Of a stretch of 64,000 nt of DNA, positions 56,096-64,000 are shown piece by piece. The stretch covers positions 124,001 to 188,000 of the forward strand of contig CAWBUW010000012.1 in assembly GCA_963792075.1 (NCBI GenBank), written 5' to 3'. The notes under the pieces were generated by a model. That model made no database searches. It was not told the DNA's origin and was given only the letters and a program-made list of their open reading frames with translations. Each line of letters starts with the position of its first letter. Position 1 is the stretch's first letter. The position numbers and the translations under genes were made by a program. Source of the DNA: CAWBUW01 sp963792075 (GTDB lineage Bacteria; Chloroflexota; Anaerolineae; Anaerolineales; UBA4823).

Positions 56096-56593
56096 ATGAA
56101 TGACAAGAACTCCATGAGCCCCGAAGATACCGTCCTGGCTGCCTCTGCCGGCACCATTGACGCCACTCAGGAAGTTATGGATAAATTCCTGGACACCGCC
56201 CGCGTCGAAACCGTATATGGCCAGCCTGTGCAGCACAACGGCACACTGATCATCCCCACCGCCGAAGTGCTGACCGGCCTGGCCTTTGGGGTAGGTTTTG
56301 GCGGCAGCAGCGGTGGCGGTGGCGAAGAGGGCGGCGATGAGGAAGATAAAGAATCTGGCGAAACCGGTGCCGCTTCTGCCGGCGCCGTCAAAGGCGGCAC
56401 CGGCGCTGGCGTAGGTGGAGGTGGCGGCGGACGCATCCTCTCCCGCCCGGTCGCGGTGATCATCGCCGACGAAAGCGGCGTGCGCGTCGAACCGGTCTTT
56501 GACCGCACCAAAGTCGCCCTGGCAGCTCTGACTGCCGCCGGTTTTGTCTTCGGCACGCTCGCCCGCATGCGCCGCATGGGGCGCCGGGGCTAA
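56096..56593 (+). CDS. GerW/YtfJ family protein
   Basis: 165 residues. The family core is seen as ARVETVYGQPVQHNGTLIIPTAEV (residues 36-59), then GFGGSSGGG and, after an insert, GGGGGGRILSRPVAVIIADESGVRVEPV. The family is named for spore germination in Bacillus but is widespread in non-sporeformers, where the role is unknown. An unusually long acidic/Gly-rich insert (about 70-110) and a basic hydrophobic C-terminus (AALTAAGFVFGTLARMRRM) are notable. Likely at the membrane with the preceding protein. Confidence 0.82.
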   Translation: MNDKNSMSPEDTVLAASAGTIDATQEVMDKFLDTARVETVYGQPVQHNGTLIIPTAEVLTGLAFGVGFGGSSGGGGEEGGDEEDKESGETGAASAGAVKGGTGAGVGGGGGGRILSRPVAVIIADESGVRVEPVFDRTKVALAALTAAGFVFGTLARMRRMGRRG

Positions 56594-56642
56594 TCTTGAG
56601 CACCTGATTGGTGACAACGCAGAGCGCAGTCGAGAAAATGCT

Positions 56643-58529
56643 TTAGCGCTGGCTCACCCAGACCTGCGCTCCGGGTAGCAGCGCGCCGGTCTCAAGCTGG
56701 CCGCCAGATATCGTTGCCCGCCGCCCGCTGAACAGCTCGCGCAGCTCCAGGCCGTCCGGTAGCCCGCCGTGCGCCACGCACAGGGGCTGCTGGGAGCGCG
56801 TCCCGGGACCGCGCTGCGCCACCACGATGATCTGCTCCACATCGCTGTCGCGCAAGTAGGCCAGCGTATCGGCTTCGGCCAGCAGCATCTGGAACCCGCC
56901 ATCGATCAACGCCGGGCTGCTGCGACGCAGCCGGATCAGCGCCTGGTACACCTGACGCAGTCCCATGTCCCAGGCCGTGCGGTTCCAGGGCATACAGCCG
57001 CGCGCCGCGTTGGCTCCTTCGCCCTGCAACCCGATCTCGTCCCCATAATACACGCCCGGTACGCCAGGGTAAGTGAAAAGCAGCGCCGCGGCTAACTGGT
57101 TGCGCGCCGCATCGCCCCCCACGGTGGTCAGGATACGCGTGGTGTCGTGGCTGCCCAACAGGTTGTACTGCTGGCGGGCAATTGCCCAGGGGATCGCCGC
57201 CCGGAAAGCTTGCCAGCTCTGCGCCACGGCCTGCCCTGTCCACGGTACCTGTGAAGCCACAGAGCGCGGCTCAGCATGCTGCCCTACATCAAAACCCCGC
57301 AGCCAGTACCAAACAGGCATGGTAAAGCCAGAATAATTCATCGTTGCATCCCACAGGTCTCCCTGGAGCTGCTCGCGGCCATCGAAGAAATTCTCCCCCA
57401 GCAGGTAAGCCTGTGGGTTGACTGCTTTTACCGCCTGACGGATGGCCCGTCCTACTTCCAGGCCGAGCTGGTCGGCGCCATGGCGGGCAAGCATATTCGC
57501 CACGTCGATCCGCCATCCATCCAGGGAGTAAGGCGGATACAGCCAGCGGCGGAAGATCGCATCTTCATTCCCATACATCACCTGGCGCAGTTCCTCACTG
57601 CGATAGTTCAGCTTGGGCAGCCCACGCACACCCAGCCAGCACTCATAGTCCTGCGGGTGCCGGCGGAAGGTAAAGTACGCCGCGGTGGGCGACTGGGGAT
57701 CATCCAGCGCGGACTGGAACCAGGGATGCTCATATCCGCAGTGGTTGGGCACAATATCCAGGATATAGTGCATCCCATGCGCTTGCAGCGCACGCCGCAG
57801 CGCGGCCAGTGCCTCATTCCCACCCAGGTGCGCATCCACGTTCTCGTAATCCATCACATCGTAACGGTGGTTGGAATGGGCTGTGAACACCGGGTTCAGG
57901 TACAGGGCGTTGGCCCCCAGGTCAGCGATCTCATCCAGGTGCTGCGTGATGCCCTGCAGATCGCCCCCATAGAACTCCACCATCGCCTCCAACCCGTGAC
58001 TGATCGGCTCGCCCCATGCCCGGTGGCGGGAGGGCCTCCCCCAATAGGTAAACTCGCCATCGCGCACATCGTTTGCCGGGTCGCCATTGGCAAAGCGGTC
58101 GGGGAAGATCTGGTAAAACACCGCCCTGCGCACCCATTCTGGCGACTGGTAATTGGCCAGCAGGCAAAAATCCTCCGCATCCGTCACCAGCCCGGCGTGT
58201 ACCCCGCTGCCGTTGTACCACCAGGCCCCGTCTTGCGCGAAGATCAGGAAACGGTAGCCCGTCCGCGGCATCTCCATCCGCAGCCGGGCCTGCCACCAGC
58301 GACAGGGGTTGCCGGGAGCCGGTTCGCCTTCCGGGTGCATCTCCGCAAACATTTGCTCTCCGTCCGGACAGGTACGCAGCAGCACGCACACTACTGGCGC
58401 ATCTTGCGCCATGCGCAGCCTTATCTGCACCTCAGCGCCCAGGTGCGCTTCGCCTCCGCTCACCAGCCGCACATACCGTCCCGAGCCATCATGATGGATC
58501 GATTGTATGTAATCTGGGTAGGTGTTCAT
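56643..58529 (-). CDS. GH13 alpha-amylase family enzyme (maltodextrin glucosidase/neopullulanase type)
   Basis: 628 residues. N-terminal beta domain (about 1-125), then the catalytic barrel starting RRAVFYQIFPDRFANGD. Conserved regions: DIVPNHCGYEHPWF (I), DGWRIDVANML with nucleophile Asp (II), LLGENFFDG with acid/base Glu (III), LLGSHDTTRI with transition-state Asp (IV). This set fits cyclomaltodextrinase/neopullulanase/MalZ-like enzymes. No signal peptide, so it acts on cytoplasmic maltodextrin. It has a leaderless promoter. Confidence 0.92.
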   Translation of the reverse strand: MNTYPDYIQSIHHDGSGRYVRLVSGGEAHLGAEVQIRLRMAQDAPVVCVLLRTCPDGEQMFAEMHPEGEPAPGNPCRWWQARLRMEMPRTGYRFLIFAQDGAWWYNGSGVHAGLVTDAEDFCLLANYQSPEWVRRAVFYQIFPDRFANGDPANDVRDGEFTYWGRPSRHRAWGEPISHGLEAMVEFYGGDLQGITQHLDEIADLGANALYLNPVFTAHSNHRYDVMDYENVDAHLGGNEALAALRRALQAHGMHYILDIVPNHCGYEHPWFQSALDDPQSPTAAYFTFRRHPQDYECWLGVRGLPKLNYRSEELRQVMYGNEDAIFRRWLYPPYSLDGWRIDVANMLARHGADQLGLEVGRAIRQAVKAVNPQAYLLGENFFDGREQLQGDLWDATMNYSGFTMPVWYWLRGFDVGQHAEPRSVASQVPWTGQAVAQSWQAFRAAIPWAIARQQYNLLGSHDTTRILTTVGGDAARNQLAAALLFTYPGVPGVYYGDEIGLQGEGANAARGCMPWNRTAWDMGLRQVYQALIRLRRSSPALIDGGFQMLLAEADTLAYLRDSDVEQIIVVAQRGPGTRSQQPLCVAHGGLPDGLELRELFSGRRATISGGQLETGALLPGAQVWVSQR

Positions 58530-58546
58530 TGCGCCGTATCATATCA
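58529..58546 (-). promoter_or_regulatory. Extended -10 promoter of the GH13 gene, leaderless
   Basis: Minus strand TGA-TATGAT (TATGAT 58543-58538), only eight bases before the ATG at 58529, with no ribosome binding site between. Confidence 0.6.
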
Positions 58547-58582
58547 CAATTGGTTTTGTCAAGGCAAATCGACCACCGGGTA

Positions 58583-58591
58583 TGTTATAAT
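58583..58591 (+). promoter_or_regulatory. Extended -10 promoter of the STAS gene
   Basis: TGT-TATAAT at 58583-58591, with GGAGGGG before the ATG at 58644. Confidence 0.65.
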
Positions 58592-58643
58592 AATTACCTC
58601 TTGAAATGGACTTTTCCTAATCCCAATTCGGAGGGGCTAACTC

Positions 58644-58979
58644 ATGGATATCTCCGTCACTCATCATAAGCGCTGTGCAGTGCTCAAGACAAGCGGACGC
58701 GTTGACGGCGCGAATGCGCCCGAACTTTCCAAAGTTTTTAAGGAACTGACGGACACAGGCAATTTTAAGCTCGTTTTCGATATGACCGATGTAACCTTCG
58801 TCGCCAGTGCTGGGTGGTGGGTATTGATCGACACGCAGAAGAACTGCAAGCAGCTCAACCGCGGTGAGTTGGTGCTGGCTATGGTTGAAGATGGGATTAA
58901 GGAATCGCTTAACCTGGTCGGTATGGGCTCCTATTTCAAGATTTTTGACGATCTCACTACTGCCGTCGGCAGCTTCTAA
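58644..58979 (+). CDS. STAS-domain anti-sigma factor antagonist (RsbV/SpoIIAA-like)
   Basis: 111 residues. STAS fold: LKTSGRVDGANAPELSKVF near residue 14, KLVFDMTDVTFVASAGWWVLI near residues 42-62. The Ser in VASAGWW is the site phosphorylated by the kinase partner in this family. Unphosphorylated protein binds the anti-sigma factor and frees the target. Followed by the RsbW-like gene after 36 bases. Confidence 0.9.
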   Translation: MDISVTHHKRCAVLKTSGRVDGANAPELSKVFKELTDTGNFKLVFDMTDVTFVASAGWWVLIDTQKNCKQLNRGELVLAMVEDGIKESLNLVGMGSYFKIFDDLTTAVGSF

Positions 58980-59015
58980 ACTCTGTAACTTACCGTGTGC
59001 TCTTCCCGGAGTTCC

Positions 59016-59423
59016 ATGCCAACCAAAATCTTTCCAGCTCGCCTGGAAAATTTAGCCAAAATCAGCGAATATATCCACCATGCTGCCCAACAGGCCGGCC
59101 TGGATGCTTCGGCTGTTTACGCTGTCCAGCTTGCTGTGGATGAGGCCGCGACCAACATCATCGAACACGCCTATCATCTACGCGGCGGGGGCAAGATCAA
59201 GTGCGCTTATGAGATCATTCCGGACGGCATCGAGATTGTGCTGGTTGACTACGGCGATTCCTTTGACCCGAACATCGTGCCCGAGCCCAACGTCAAGGTG
59301 CCTCTCGATGAAATCCGCCCGCGGGGCCTGGGTCTCTTTTTTATGCGCAAGATGATGGATGAAGTCACCTTCGAATTCACTCCCGAAGGTAACGTCCTGA
59401 CCATGATTAAAAGAAAAAAGTAA
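59016..59423 (+). CDS. RsbW-like anti-sigma regulatory factor / Ser kinase
   Basis: About 135 residues. GHKL ATPase: AVDEAATNIIEHAY (N box) near residue 45, VLVDYGDSFDPNIVPEP (G1) near residue 78 and RPRGLGLFFMRKMMDEV (G2) near residue 104. It would phosphorylate the STAS partner and bind a sigma factor or another target. No sigma factor gene is adjacent. ATG at 59016 is supported by GGAG five bases upstream. Confidence 0.9.
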   Translation: MPTKIFPARLENLAKISEYIHHAAQQAGLDASAVYAVQLAVDEAATNIIEHAYHLRGGGKIKCAYEIIPDGIEIVLVDYGDSFDPNIVPEPNVKVPLDEIRPRGLGLFFMRKMMDEVTFEFTPEGNVLTMIKRKK

Positions 59424-59455
59424 GGGTGGGTTTGAAACTCACCTATTAAAGGTTC

Positions 59456-59506
59456 AGGGGATTGGCGAGCAGGGCTTCCTCCCGTCAATCCCCTATATTT
59501 TATAAT
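59456..59506 (+). promoter_or_regulatory. Hairpin and -10 box before ileS
   Basis: AGGGGATTG (59456-59464) pairs with CAATCCCCT (59486-59494), followed by a T-rich stretch and TATAAT at 59501-59506. The hairpin may end the RsbW transcript; TATAAT may serve ileS with a ten-base leader holding GGAG. No Ile-rich leader peptide is present. Confidence 0.5.
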
Positions 59507-59522
59507 CAATCGCGGAGTTCCT

Positions 59523-62500
59523 ATGGCTTTCAAAGAAGTATCTAATAAAGTTGACTTTCCGGCCCTGGAGTTAGACATCCTCAAGTTCTGGGATGAAATC
59601 CAGGCATTCAAAAAGATGACTGCTCTGCACAAGGGGCAGCCCAAGTGGTCGTTCATCGACGGACCCATTACCGCCAACAACCCTATGGGCGTGCACCATG
59701 GCTGGGGCCGCACCTACAAAGACTTGTATCTGCGCTACCAGACCATGCGCGGCCACGAGCTGCGCTATCAGAATGGCTTTGACTGCCAGGGGCTGTGGGT
59801 CGAGGTCAACGTGGAACGCGAGTTAGGCTTTACTTCAAAGAAAAACATCGAAGATTATGGCCTGGCTCAGTTCGTGCTCAAGTGCAAGGAGCGTGTCCTG
59901 CGCTACGCAGCAGTGCAGACCGAGCAGTCCCTGCGCCTGGGTTATTGGATGGACTGGAACGATCCCAACCACCTGCGCTGGCTGGCCGAAAAACTGCTCG
60001 AAGATCCTGCGCAGGTCATTACGGTCCCCGGTCCGGAAGGCCCAGTCACCGACACGGTTGAACAAATTGTAGGTCGCCTGGGACTGCCAGAGCTGGGCGG
60101 CAGCTACTTCACGTTCTCGAACGAGAACAACTACATGATCTGGACATTCCTCAAGAAGTGCTGGCAGCACGGCTGGGTGTACCGCGGCGCGGATGTCATG
60201 CCCTGGTGCCCGCGCTGCGCTACGGGCATCAGCCAGCACGAGATTGTCACCGATGGCTATAAGGAGCTCACCCACCGCTCGGTGACGGTGCGCTTCCCCC
60301 TGCGCCAGGCGGATGGCTCCCCGCGCCTGGACCCCGAAACCAGCCTGCCCGAATCGCTCCTGGTCTGGACGACCACTCCCTGGACGTTGAGCAGCAACGT
60401 CGCCGCTGCAGTAGGTCCAGAACTGACTTACGCCAAGGTACGCAATGGCGAGCACGTGGTCTATCTCTCGAAAGGTACGCTGCACATGTTGCGCGGCGAA
60501 AAACAGATCCTGGCTGAATTGAAAGGCCACGAGCTGCTGGGTTGGGCTTACAGTGGGCCGTTCGATGACCTGGCCCCGGCGCAGCAGGTAGGCGGCTTTA
60601 CAGACCTGTCCAAATTGATCAAGGATGTACCCATCTCAGCCGCTCAGGCTCACCGCGTGATCCCCTGGGAGGAGGTGGGCGAGGCCGAAGGCACGGGGAT
60701 CGTGCACATCGCCCCCGGCTGCGGCGCGGAGGACTTCCTGCTGGGTAAGGAGAACAACTTGCCGCTGATCGCTCCGCTGAACGAAGAGGGCTACTTCGTG
60801 GCCGGCTTCGGATGGTTGAGCGGCATGCAGGTTTCCCAGGTGGCCAATCCCATCTTCGAGGATCTGCAGCGCAAAGGCATTCTCTACACCGTGGAAGATT
60901 ACACGCACCGCTACCCGGTCTGCTGGCGCTGTTCCACCGAGCTGGTCTTCCGCCTGGTAGACGAGTGGTACATCAGCATGGGCGAAAGCTACGACAAACC
61001 GCGCCAGGAATTGACCCCCGAGGAAAAGCAGCGCAGCCTGCGCTACCAGATTATGGATGTGGTTGACCAGATCGAGTGGATCCCCGAATTCGGCCACGCC
61101 CGCGAGATGGACTGGCTGCGCAACATGCACGACTGGATGATCAGCAAGAAACGCTACTGGGGCCTGGCGCTGCCTATCTGGGAATGCCACGCCTGCGATC
61201 ATTTCGAGGTTATCGGCGACGAAAAAGAGCTGCAATCCCGAGCAGTCGCCGGCTGGGATACCTTTACCGGGCACACCCCGCACCGCCCTTATATCGACGC
61301 CATCAAGATAATCTGTCCAAATTGCGGCGCGCAGATGGAACGCGTACCGGACGTGGGCAATCCCTGGCTCGATGCAGGCATTGTCCCCTTCAGCACGCTG
61401 AGCTACCGTAATAACCTCGACTACTGGCGGCAGTGGTATCCCGCCACCTGGATCAGCGAGTTCTTCCCCGGCCAGTTCCGCAACTGGTTCTATTCTCTGC
61501 TGGCCATGGCAACTGTGGTGGACAGCACGCCGCCTTTCCTGATCAACTTTGGCTACGGCACCGTGCTCGCCGAGGATGGTCGCCCGATGCACAAATCCTC
61601 GGGGAATATGATCGAATTTAACGAAGCTGCCGCCCAAATGGGTGTAGACGTGATGCGCTGGCTGTACGTCACGCAGAAGCCCGAGAGCGACCTGCTCTTT
61701 GGCTACCGCCACGGCGACGAAGTGCGCCGCCAGTTCCTGATCCCGCTGTGGAATGTATACTCCTTCTTCGCCACCTATGCCAACCTGGACGGCTGGGCTC
61801 CCGCCTCCGCAGGCTTCGATCCACACTACCCCGAAGGCCCCACGCCCCAATCGGCCAATATCCTTGACCGTTGGGTGCTGGCGCGCCTGAATGAAGTCGT
61901 AGCGCAGGTGCAAAGCGGGTTGGATGCTTCGGATGCGTTCAGCGCTGCCACCGCGGTCGAGCCTTTCATCGAAGATATGACCAACTGGTACGTACGGCGC
62001 TCACGCCGCCGTTTCTGGAAAAGCGAAGCTGACAGCGATAAGAACGCAGCTTACGCCACGCTCTACCACGTGTTGGTCAAGCTGGCGCGGGTATTGGCGC
62101 CCATCACTCCTTTCGTTACGGAGGCGATTTACCAAAACCTGGTACGCTCCAACTTCCCCCAGGCTTTTGAGAGCATCCACCATACCGATTGGCCGTTGGT
62201 AGATGCTGCTTCCTCCGATACCAACCTGCTGGAGCAGATGGCGCTGGCGCGGCGCATTGCCAGCCTGGGGCTCAGCGCCCGTGGGAATGCCAACCTGAAA
62301 GTACGCCAGCCGCTTGGCCGGGCATTAGTGCACGCCGGGCGGAAAGTCGAATTAGACCCCGAACTGCGCGCCATCGTCGAAGACGAGTTGAACGTCAAAG
62401 CGCTTGAGTTCGTCGAGGAGGAAGGCGCGCTGGTCAGTTACAAGATCCTGCCCGATAACAAGCTGCTCGGCCCGAAGCTCGGCGCCCGCTTCCCCAGGCT

Positions 62501-62966
62501 GCGCGCCGCCCTGGCCGCGGCGGACCCGGCTAAAGTGGCTGCCGCGGTACGCACCGGGCAGAACCTGGCCCTGGACCTGGATGGCGAGCCCTTCGAACTG
62601 GCTCCTGCCGAGATCCTGGTCAGCACCACGCCCGCCGCCGGGCTGGCTGTCGCCGCCGACAAGCTCACCACCGTGGGAATTGACACCGCCATCACCCCCG
62701 AGCTGCGCCAGGAAGGCCTGGCGCGTGAGATCGTGCGCCGCATCCAGGACATGCGTAAGAAAGCTGGCTTCAACATCGAAGACCGCATCACGACCTACTA
62801 CACCGCCTCTGGCGAGATGGGCGAGGTCTTCAGCGTCTGGAACAGCTACCTGAAAGCTGAAACCCTGACCACGCAGCTCATTGCAGGCGCGGCTGCTGAA
62901 GGCGCATTCGTCGAAGAACAAAATATCGAGGGCGTGCCGGTAACCTTGGGCGTCAAGCAAAACTGA
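59523..62966 (+). CDS. ileS: Isoleucyl-tRNA synthetase, variant type
   Basis: 1147 residues. Class I architecture with catalytic domain, CP1 editing domain (LLVWTTTPWTLSSN near residue 280), anticodon-binding helices and a long C-terminal region. The signature motifs deviate: HIGH is VHHGW in PMGVHHGWGRTYKDL near residue 60, and KMSKS is MHKSSGN near residue 686. These variants occur in a known branch of bacterial IleRS-like proteins, so activity is likely. Two CxxC pairs (WCPRC near residue 226; CPNC near residue 600) may bind zinc. Confidence 0.88.
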   Translation: MAFKEVSNKVDFPALELDILKFWDEIQAFKKMTALHKGQPKWSFIDGPITANNPMGVHHGWGRTYKDLYLRYQTMRGHELRYQNGFDCQGLWVEVNVERELGFTSKKNIEDYGLAQFVLKCKERVLRYAAVQTEQSLRLGYWMDWNDPNHLRWLAEKLLEDPAQVITVPGPEGPVTDTVEQIVGRLGLPELGGSYFTFSNENNYMIWTFLKKCWQHGWVYRGADVMPWCPRCATGISQHEIVTDGYKELTHRSVTVRFPLRQADGSPRLDPETSLPESLLVWTTTPWTLSSNVAAAVGPELTYAKVRNGEHVVYLSKGTLHMLRGEKQILAELKGHELLGWAYSGPFDDLAPAQQVGGFTDLSKLIKDVPISAAQAHRVIPWEEVGEAEGTGIVHIAPGCGAEDFLLGKENNLPLIAPLNEEGYFVAGFGWLSGMQVSQVANPIFEDLQRKGILYTVEDYTHRYPVCWRCSTELVFRLVDEWYISMGESYDKPRQELTPEEKQRSLRYQIMDVVDQIEWIPEFGHAREMDWLRNMHDWMISKKRYWGLALPIWECHACDHFEVIGDEKELQSRAVAGWDTFTGHTPHRPYIDAIKIICPNCGAQMERVPDVGNPWLDAGIVPFSTLSYRNNLDYWRQWYPATWISEFFPGQFRNWFYSLLAMATVVDSTPPFLINFGYGTVLAEDGRPMHKSSGNMIEFNEAAAQMGVDVMRWLYVTQKPESDLLFGYRHGDEVRRQFLIPLWNVYSFFATYANLDGWAPASAGFDPHYPEGPTPQSANILDRWVLARLNEVVAQVQSGLDASDAFSAATAVEPFIEDMTNWYVRRSRRRFWKSEADSDKNAAYATLYHVLVKLARVLAPITPFVTEAIYQNLVRSNFPQAFESIHHTDWPLVDAASSDTNLLEQMALARRIASLGLSARGNANLKVRQPLGRALVHAGRKVELDPELRAIVEDELNVKALEFVEEEGALVSYKILPDNKLLGPKLGARFPRLRAALAAADPAKVAAAVRTGQNLALDLDGEPFELAPAEILVSTTPAAGLAVAADKLTTVGIDTAITPELRQEGLAREIVRRIQDMRKKAGFNIEDRITTYYTASGEMGEVFSVWNSYLKAETLTTQLIAGAAAEGAFVEEQNIEGVPVTLGVKQN

Positions 62967-63014
62967 TGCAACCATTTGGGTTGGATTGCGTAAGCATACA
63001 TAGCAGATAAAAAA

Positions 63015-63038
63015 ACAGGCAGCCATCCGGCTGCCTGT
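63015..63038. terminator. 10-bp hairpin; terminator for minus-strand transcription
   Basis: ACAGGCAGCC (63015-63024) pairs with GGCTGCCTGT (63029-63038), loop ATCC. Seven A residues precede it on the plus strand, giving a T tract on the minus strand. It could block antisense transcription from the P-type ATPase into ileS. Confidence 0.55.
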
Positions 63039-63057
63039 GTAATCCAAGGAGATTGCT

Positions 63058-63318
63058 ATGTCCAACCAAACCCCGAACCCACCTTTTCGTGAACTGCGCC
63101 GCAGCACGCGCAACCGCATGGTTGCCGGTGTATGCGGCGGCCTGGGCGAATTTTTCGGCATCGACCCCACCGTTGTCCGCTTGCTTTTCGTCTTCAGTAT
63201 CATTTTCGGCTGGGGCATAATGGTCCTGGTCTACTTCGTGCTCTTCCTGGTAGTGCCCGAAGATGTCCAACCAGTGCTGTCTGCCCCACCCGCGCCCCCT
63301 GAGCCGCCCAGCGAATAA
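63058..63318 (+). CDS. PspC domain protein
   Basis: 86 residues. PspC core RRSTRNRMVAGVCGGLGEFF followed by DPTVVRLLFVFS and a second membrane helix, FGWGIMVLVYFVLFLVVPED. Small inner-membrane protein of the phage-shock/envelope-stress type; role here unknown. AAGGAG precedes the ATG. Confidence 0.9.
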   Translation: MSNQTPNPPFRELRRSTRNRMVAGVCGGLGEFFGIDPTVVRLLFVFSIIFGWGIMVLVYFVLFLVVPEDVQPVLSAPPAPPEPPSE

Positions 63319-63328
63319 ACTAACTATG

Positions 63329-63367
63329 CAGCGAGATGCTCCAGCTTGAAGCTGGAGCATCTCGCTG
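63329..63367. terminator. 18-bp hairpin with TGA loop between convergent genes
   Basis: Perfect stem 63329-63346 with 63350-63367 (GCGAGATGCTCCAGCT), flanked by convergent gene ends. T tracts are weak, so termination is inferred from position. Confidence 0.7.
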
Positions 63368-63378
63368 TTAAGAAGAGG

Positions 63379-64000
63379 CTAGGGGTGTTGGGCGGGTCGC
63401 AGCATGCGCAAGCCGTTCATCGTCACCAACAGCGAAGCGCCCATATCCGCAAAAACCGCCATCCACAACGTAGTCCAACCCGGCAGACTGAGCGCCAGGA
63501 AAACCACCTTCACTGCCAGGCTAAATATTATATTCTGCATAATAATCCCCCGCGCTCGTCGGCTGGTCTGCACCGCATCGGGTAAATGCCCCAGGTTATC
63601 CTGCATGAGCACCACATCGGCAGTTTCCATGGCTTGCGCCGTACCTGCACCGCCCATCGCCACACCCACCGAGGCCGCTGCCAGCGCCGGTGCATCGTTG
63701 ACACCGTCGCCCACCATCGCCGTTGGACCGTACTGTGCCTGCAGGCGACGCACCGTTTCCAGCTTATCATCCGGCAGCAGCCCAGCGCGCACATCATCAA
63801 TGCCCCCCACACTGGCGGCAATCTTCTGCGCCACCCCGGGTGCATCGCCGGTCAGCATGACCAGTCTGCACCCCGGATCCATTTCCTTCAAGGCCCGCAG
63901 CGCCGCCTGGCTGGAAGGGCGCAGGCTGTCCGCCACACCGACGAAGCCCAGCACTTTTTCATCCTGGCTCACCAACATCACGGTTTGCCCTTGCGCCTCG
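63379..64000 (-). CDS. Heavy-metal P-type ATPase (Zn/Cd type), C-terminal part
   Basis: Open to the right edge; the N-terminal part lies outside the window. Visible are the end of the ATP-binding domain (RLVMLTGDAPGVAQ), the hinge motif MVGDGVNDAPAL and the last two membrane helices. NIIFSLAVKVVFLAL and MAVFADMGASLLVTMN carry the Lys and the D-x-G triplet that mark the P1B-2 (Zn, Cd, Pb) subgroup. It would export these metals. Convergent with the PspC gene. Confidence 0.9.
   Translation of the reverse strand, partial: EAQGQTVMLVSQDEKVLGFVGVADSLRPSSQAALRALKEMDPGCRLVMLTGDAPGVAQKIAASVGGIDDVRAGLLPDDKLETVRRLQAQYGPTAMVGDGVNDAPALAAASVGVAMGGAGTAQAMETADVVLMQDNLGHLPDAVQTSRRARGIIMQNIIFSLAVKVVFLALSLPGWTTLWMAVFADMGASLLVTMNGLRMLRPAQHP

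Noticed and set aside
54003..58604. Long antisense frames opposite tyrS (54003-55247) and the GH13 gene (57276-58604)
   Set aside because: Both lie wholly or mostly against well-supported genes and encode no recognisable family.
59424..59522. Isoleucine leader peptide before ileS
   Set aside because: The short frames in this gap (for example the GTG frame at 59426-59449) hold no Ile codon run, and no competing antiterminator was seen.
60636..61913. 425-residue minus-strand frame opposite ileS
   Set aside because: Mirror of conserved ileS codons; composition rich in His/Gln/Ala as in other antisense frames.

Overview
The window is an ordinary chromosomal stretch of a bacterium that is most probably a member of the Chloroflexota, class Anaerolineae. 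This is inferred from gene content and style: two very large SARP-type (winged helix + BTAD + ATPase + TPR) regulators outside Actinobacteria, lipoproteins with Ala/Thr/Pro-rich linkers behind the lipobox, a Pkn-type kinase with FHA domain, RsbV/RsbW-like signalling proteins and GH42/GH13 glycosidases. No rRNA, tRNA, CRISPR array, prophage or complete insertion sequence was found. No gap between genes exceeds 300 bases.

Layout. 1-5078: end of a MutS-family ATPase, a secreted metallophosphoesterase, and a ROK repressor with a ROK-like protein. 5108-13876 (minus): a Liv-type ABC transporter operon (livG, H, M, K, F) interleaved with two CoA ligases and a CBS-ACT protein, which looks like an uptake-and-CoA-activation system for an organic acid. 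14129-19218: a SARP regulator and, divergently, comM. 19259-29931 (minus): an L-arabinose/arabinoside operon (LacI regulator, sugar-binding lipoprotein, two permeases, GH42, ribulokinase, AraD, AraA). 30019-36169: a restriction-endonuclease relic, lipoproteins, a 7Fe-type ferredoxin, a trans-3-hydroxyproline dehydratase-like protein, Mn-type superoxide dismutase and a DMT exporter. 36339-47227: FtsK, a CRP-domain histidine kinase, a CDP-alcohol phosphatidyltransferase, Lgt, an ABC-2 exporter and a membrane Ser/Thr kinase. 47285-53856: HNH endonuclease, a beta-helix surface protein, a small conserved protein and a second SARP regulator. 53893-64000: tyrS with its own attenuator, small proteins, a GH13 amylase, RsbV/RsbW-like proteins, ileS, a PspC protein and the C-terminus of a Zn/Cd P-type ATPase.

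Most notable. (1) tyrS is preceded by a classical-looking tyrosine attenuator: an extended -10 promoter, a 15-residue leader peptide with three consecutive Tyr codons, an antiterminator and an intrinsic terminator. (2) About twenty long, nearly perfect DNA hairpins are scattered between genes. Stems are mostly 14-27 bp, often exactly 21 bp, usually with three-base loops; arm sequences differ, but at least two groups share flanks, so they look like a palindromic repeat family rather than only terminators. (3) SARP-style heptamer repeats stand exactly 8 bp from a -10 box between the second SARP gene and the small gene divergent from it. (4) A PerR/Fur-like box lies at the superoxide dismutase promoter. 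(5) Several promoters place the start codon at or next to the predicted transcription start (comM, tyrS leader peptide, GH13), indicating leaderless mRNAs.
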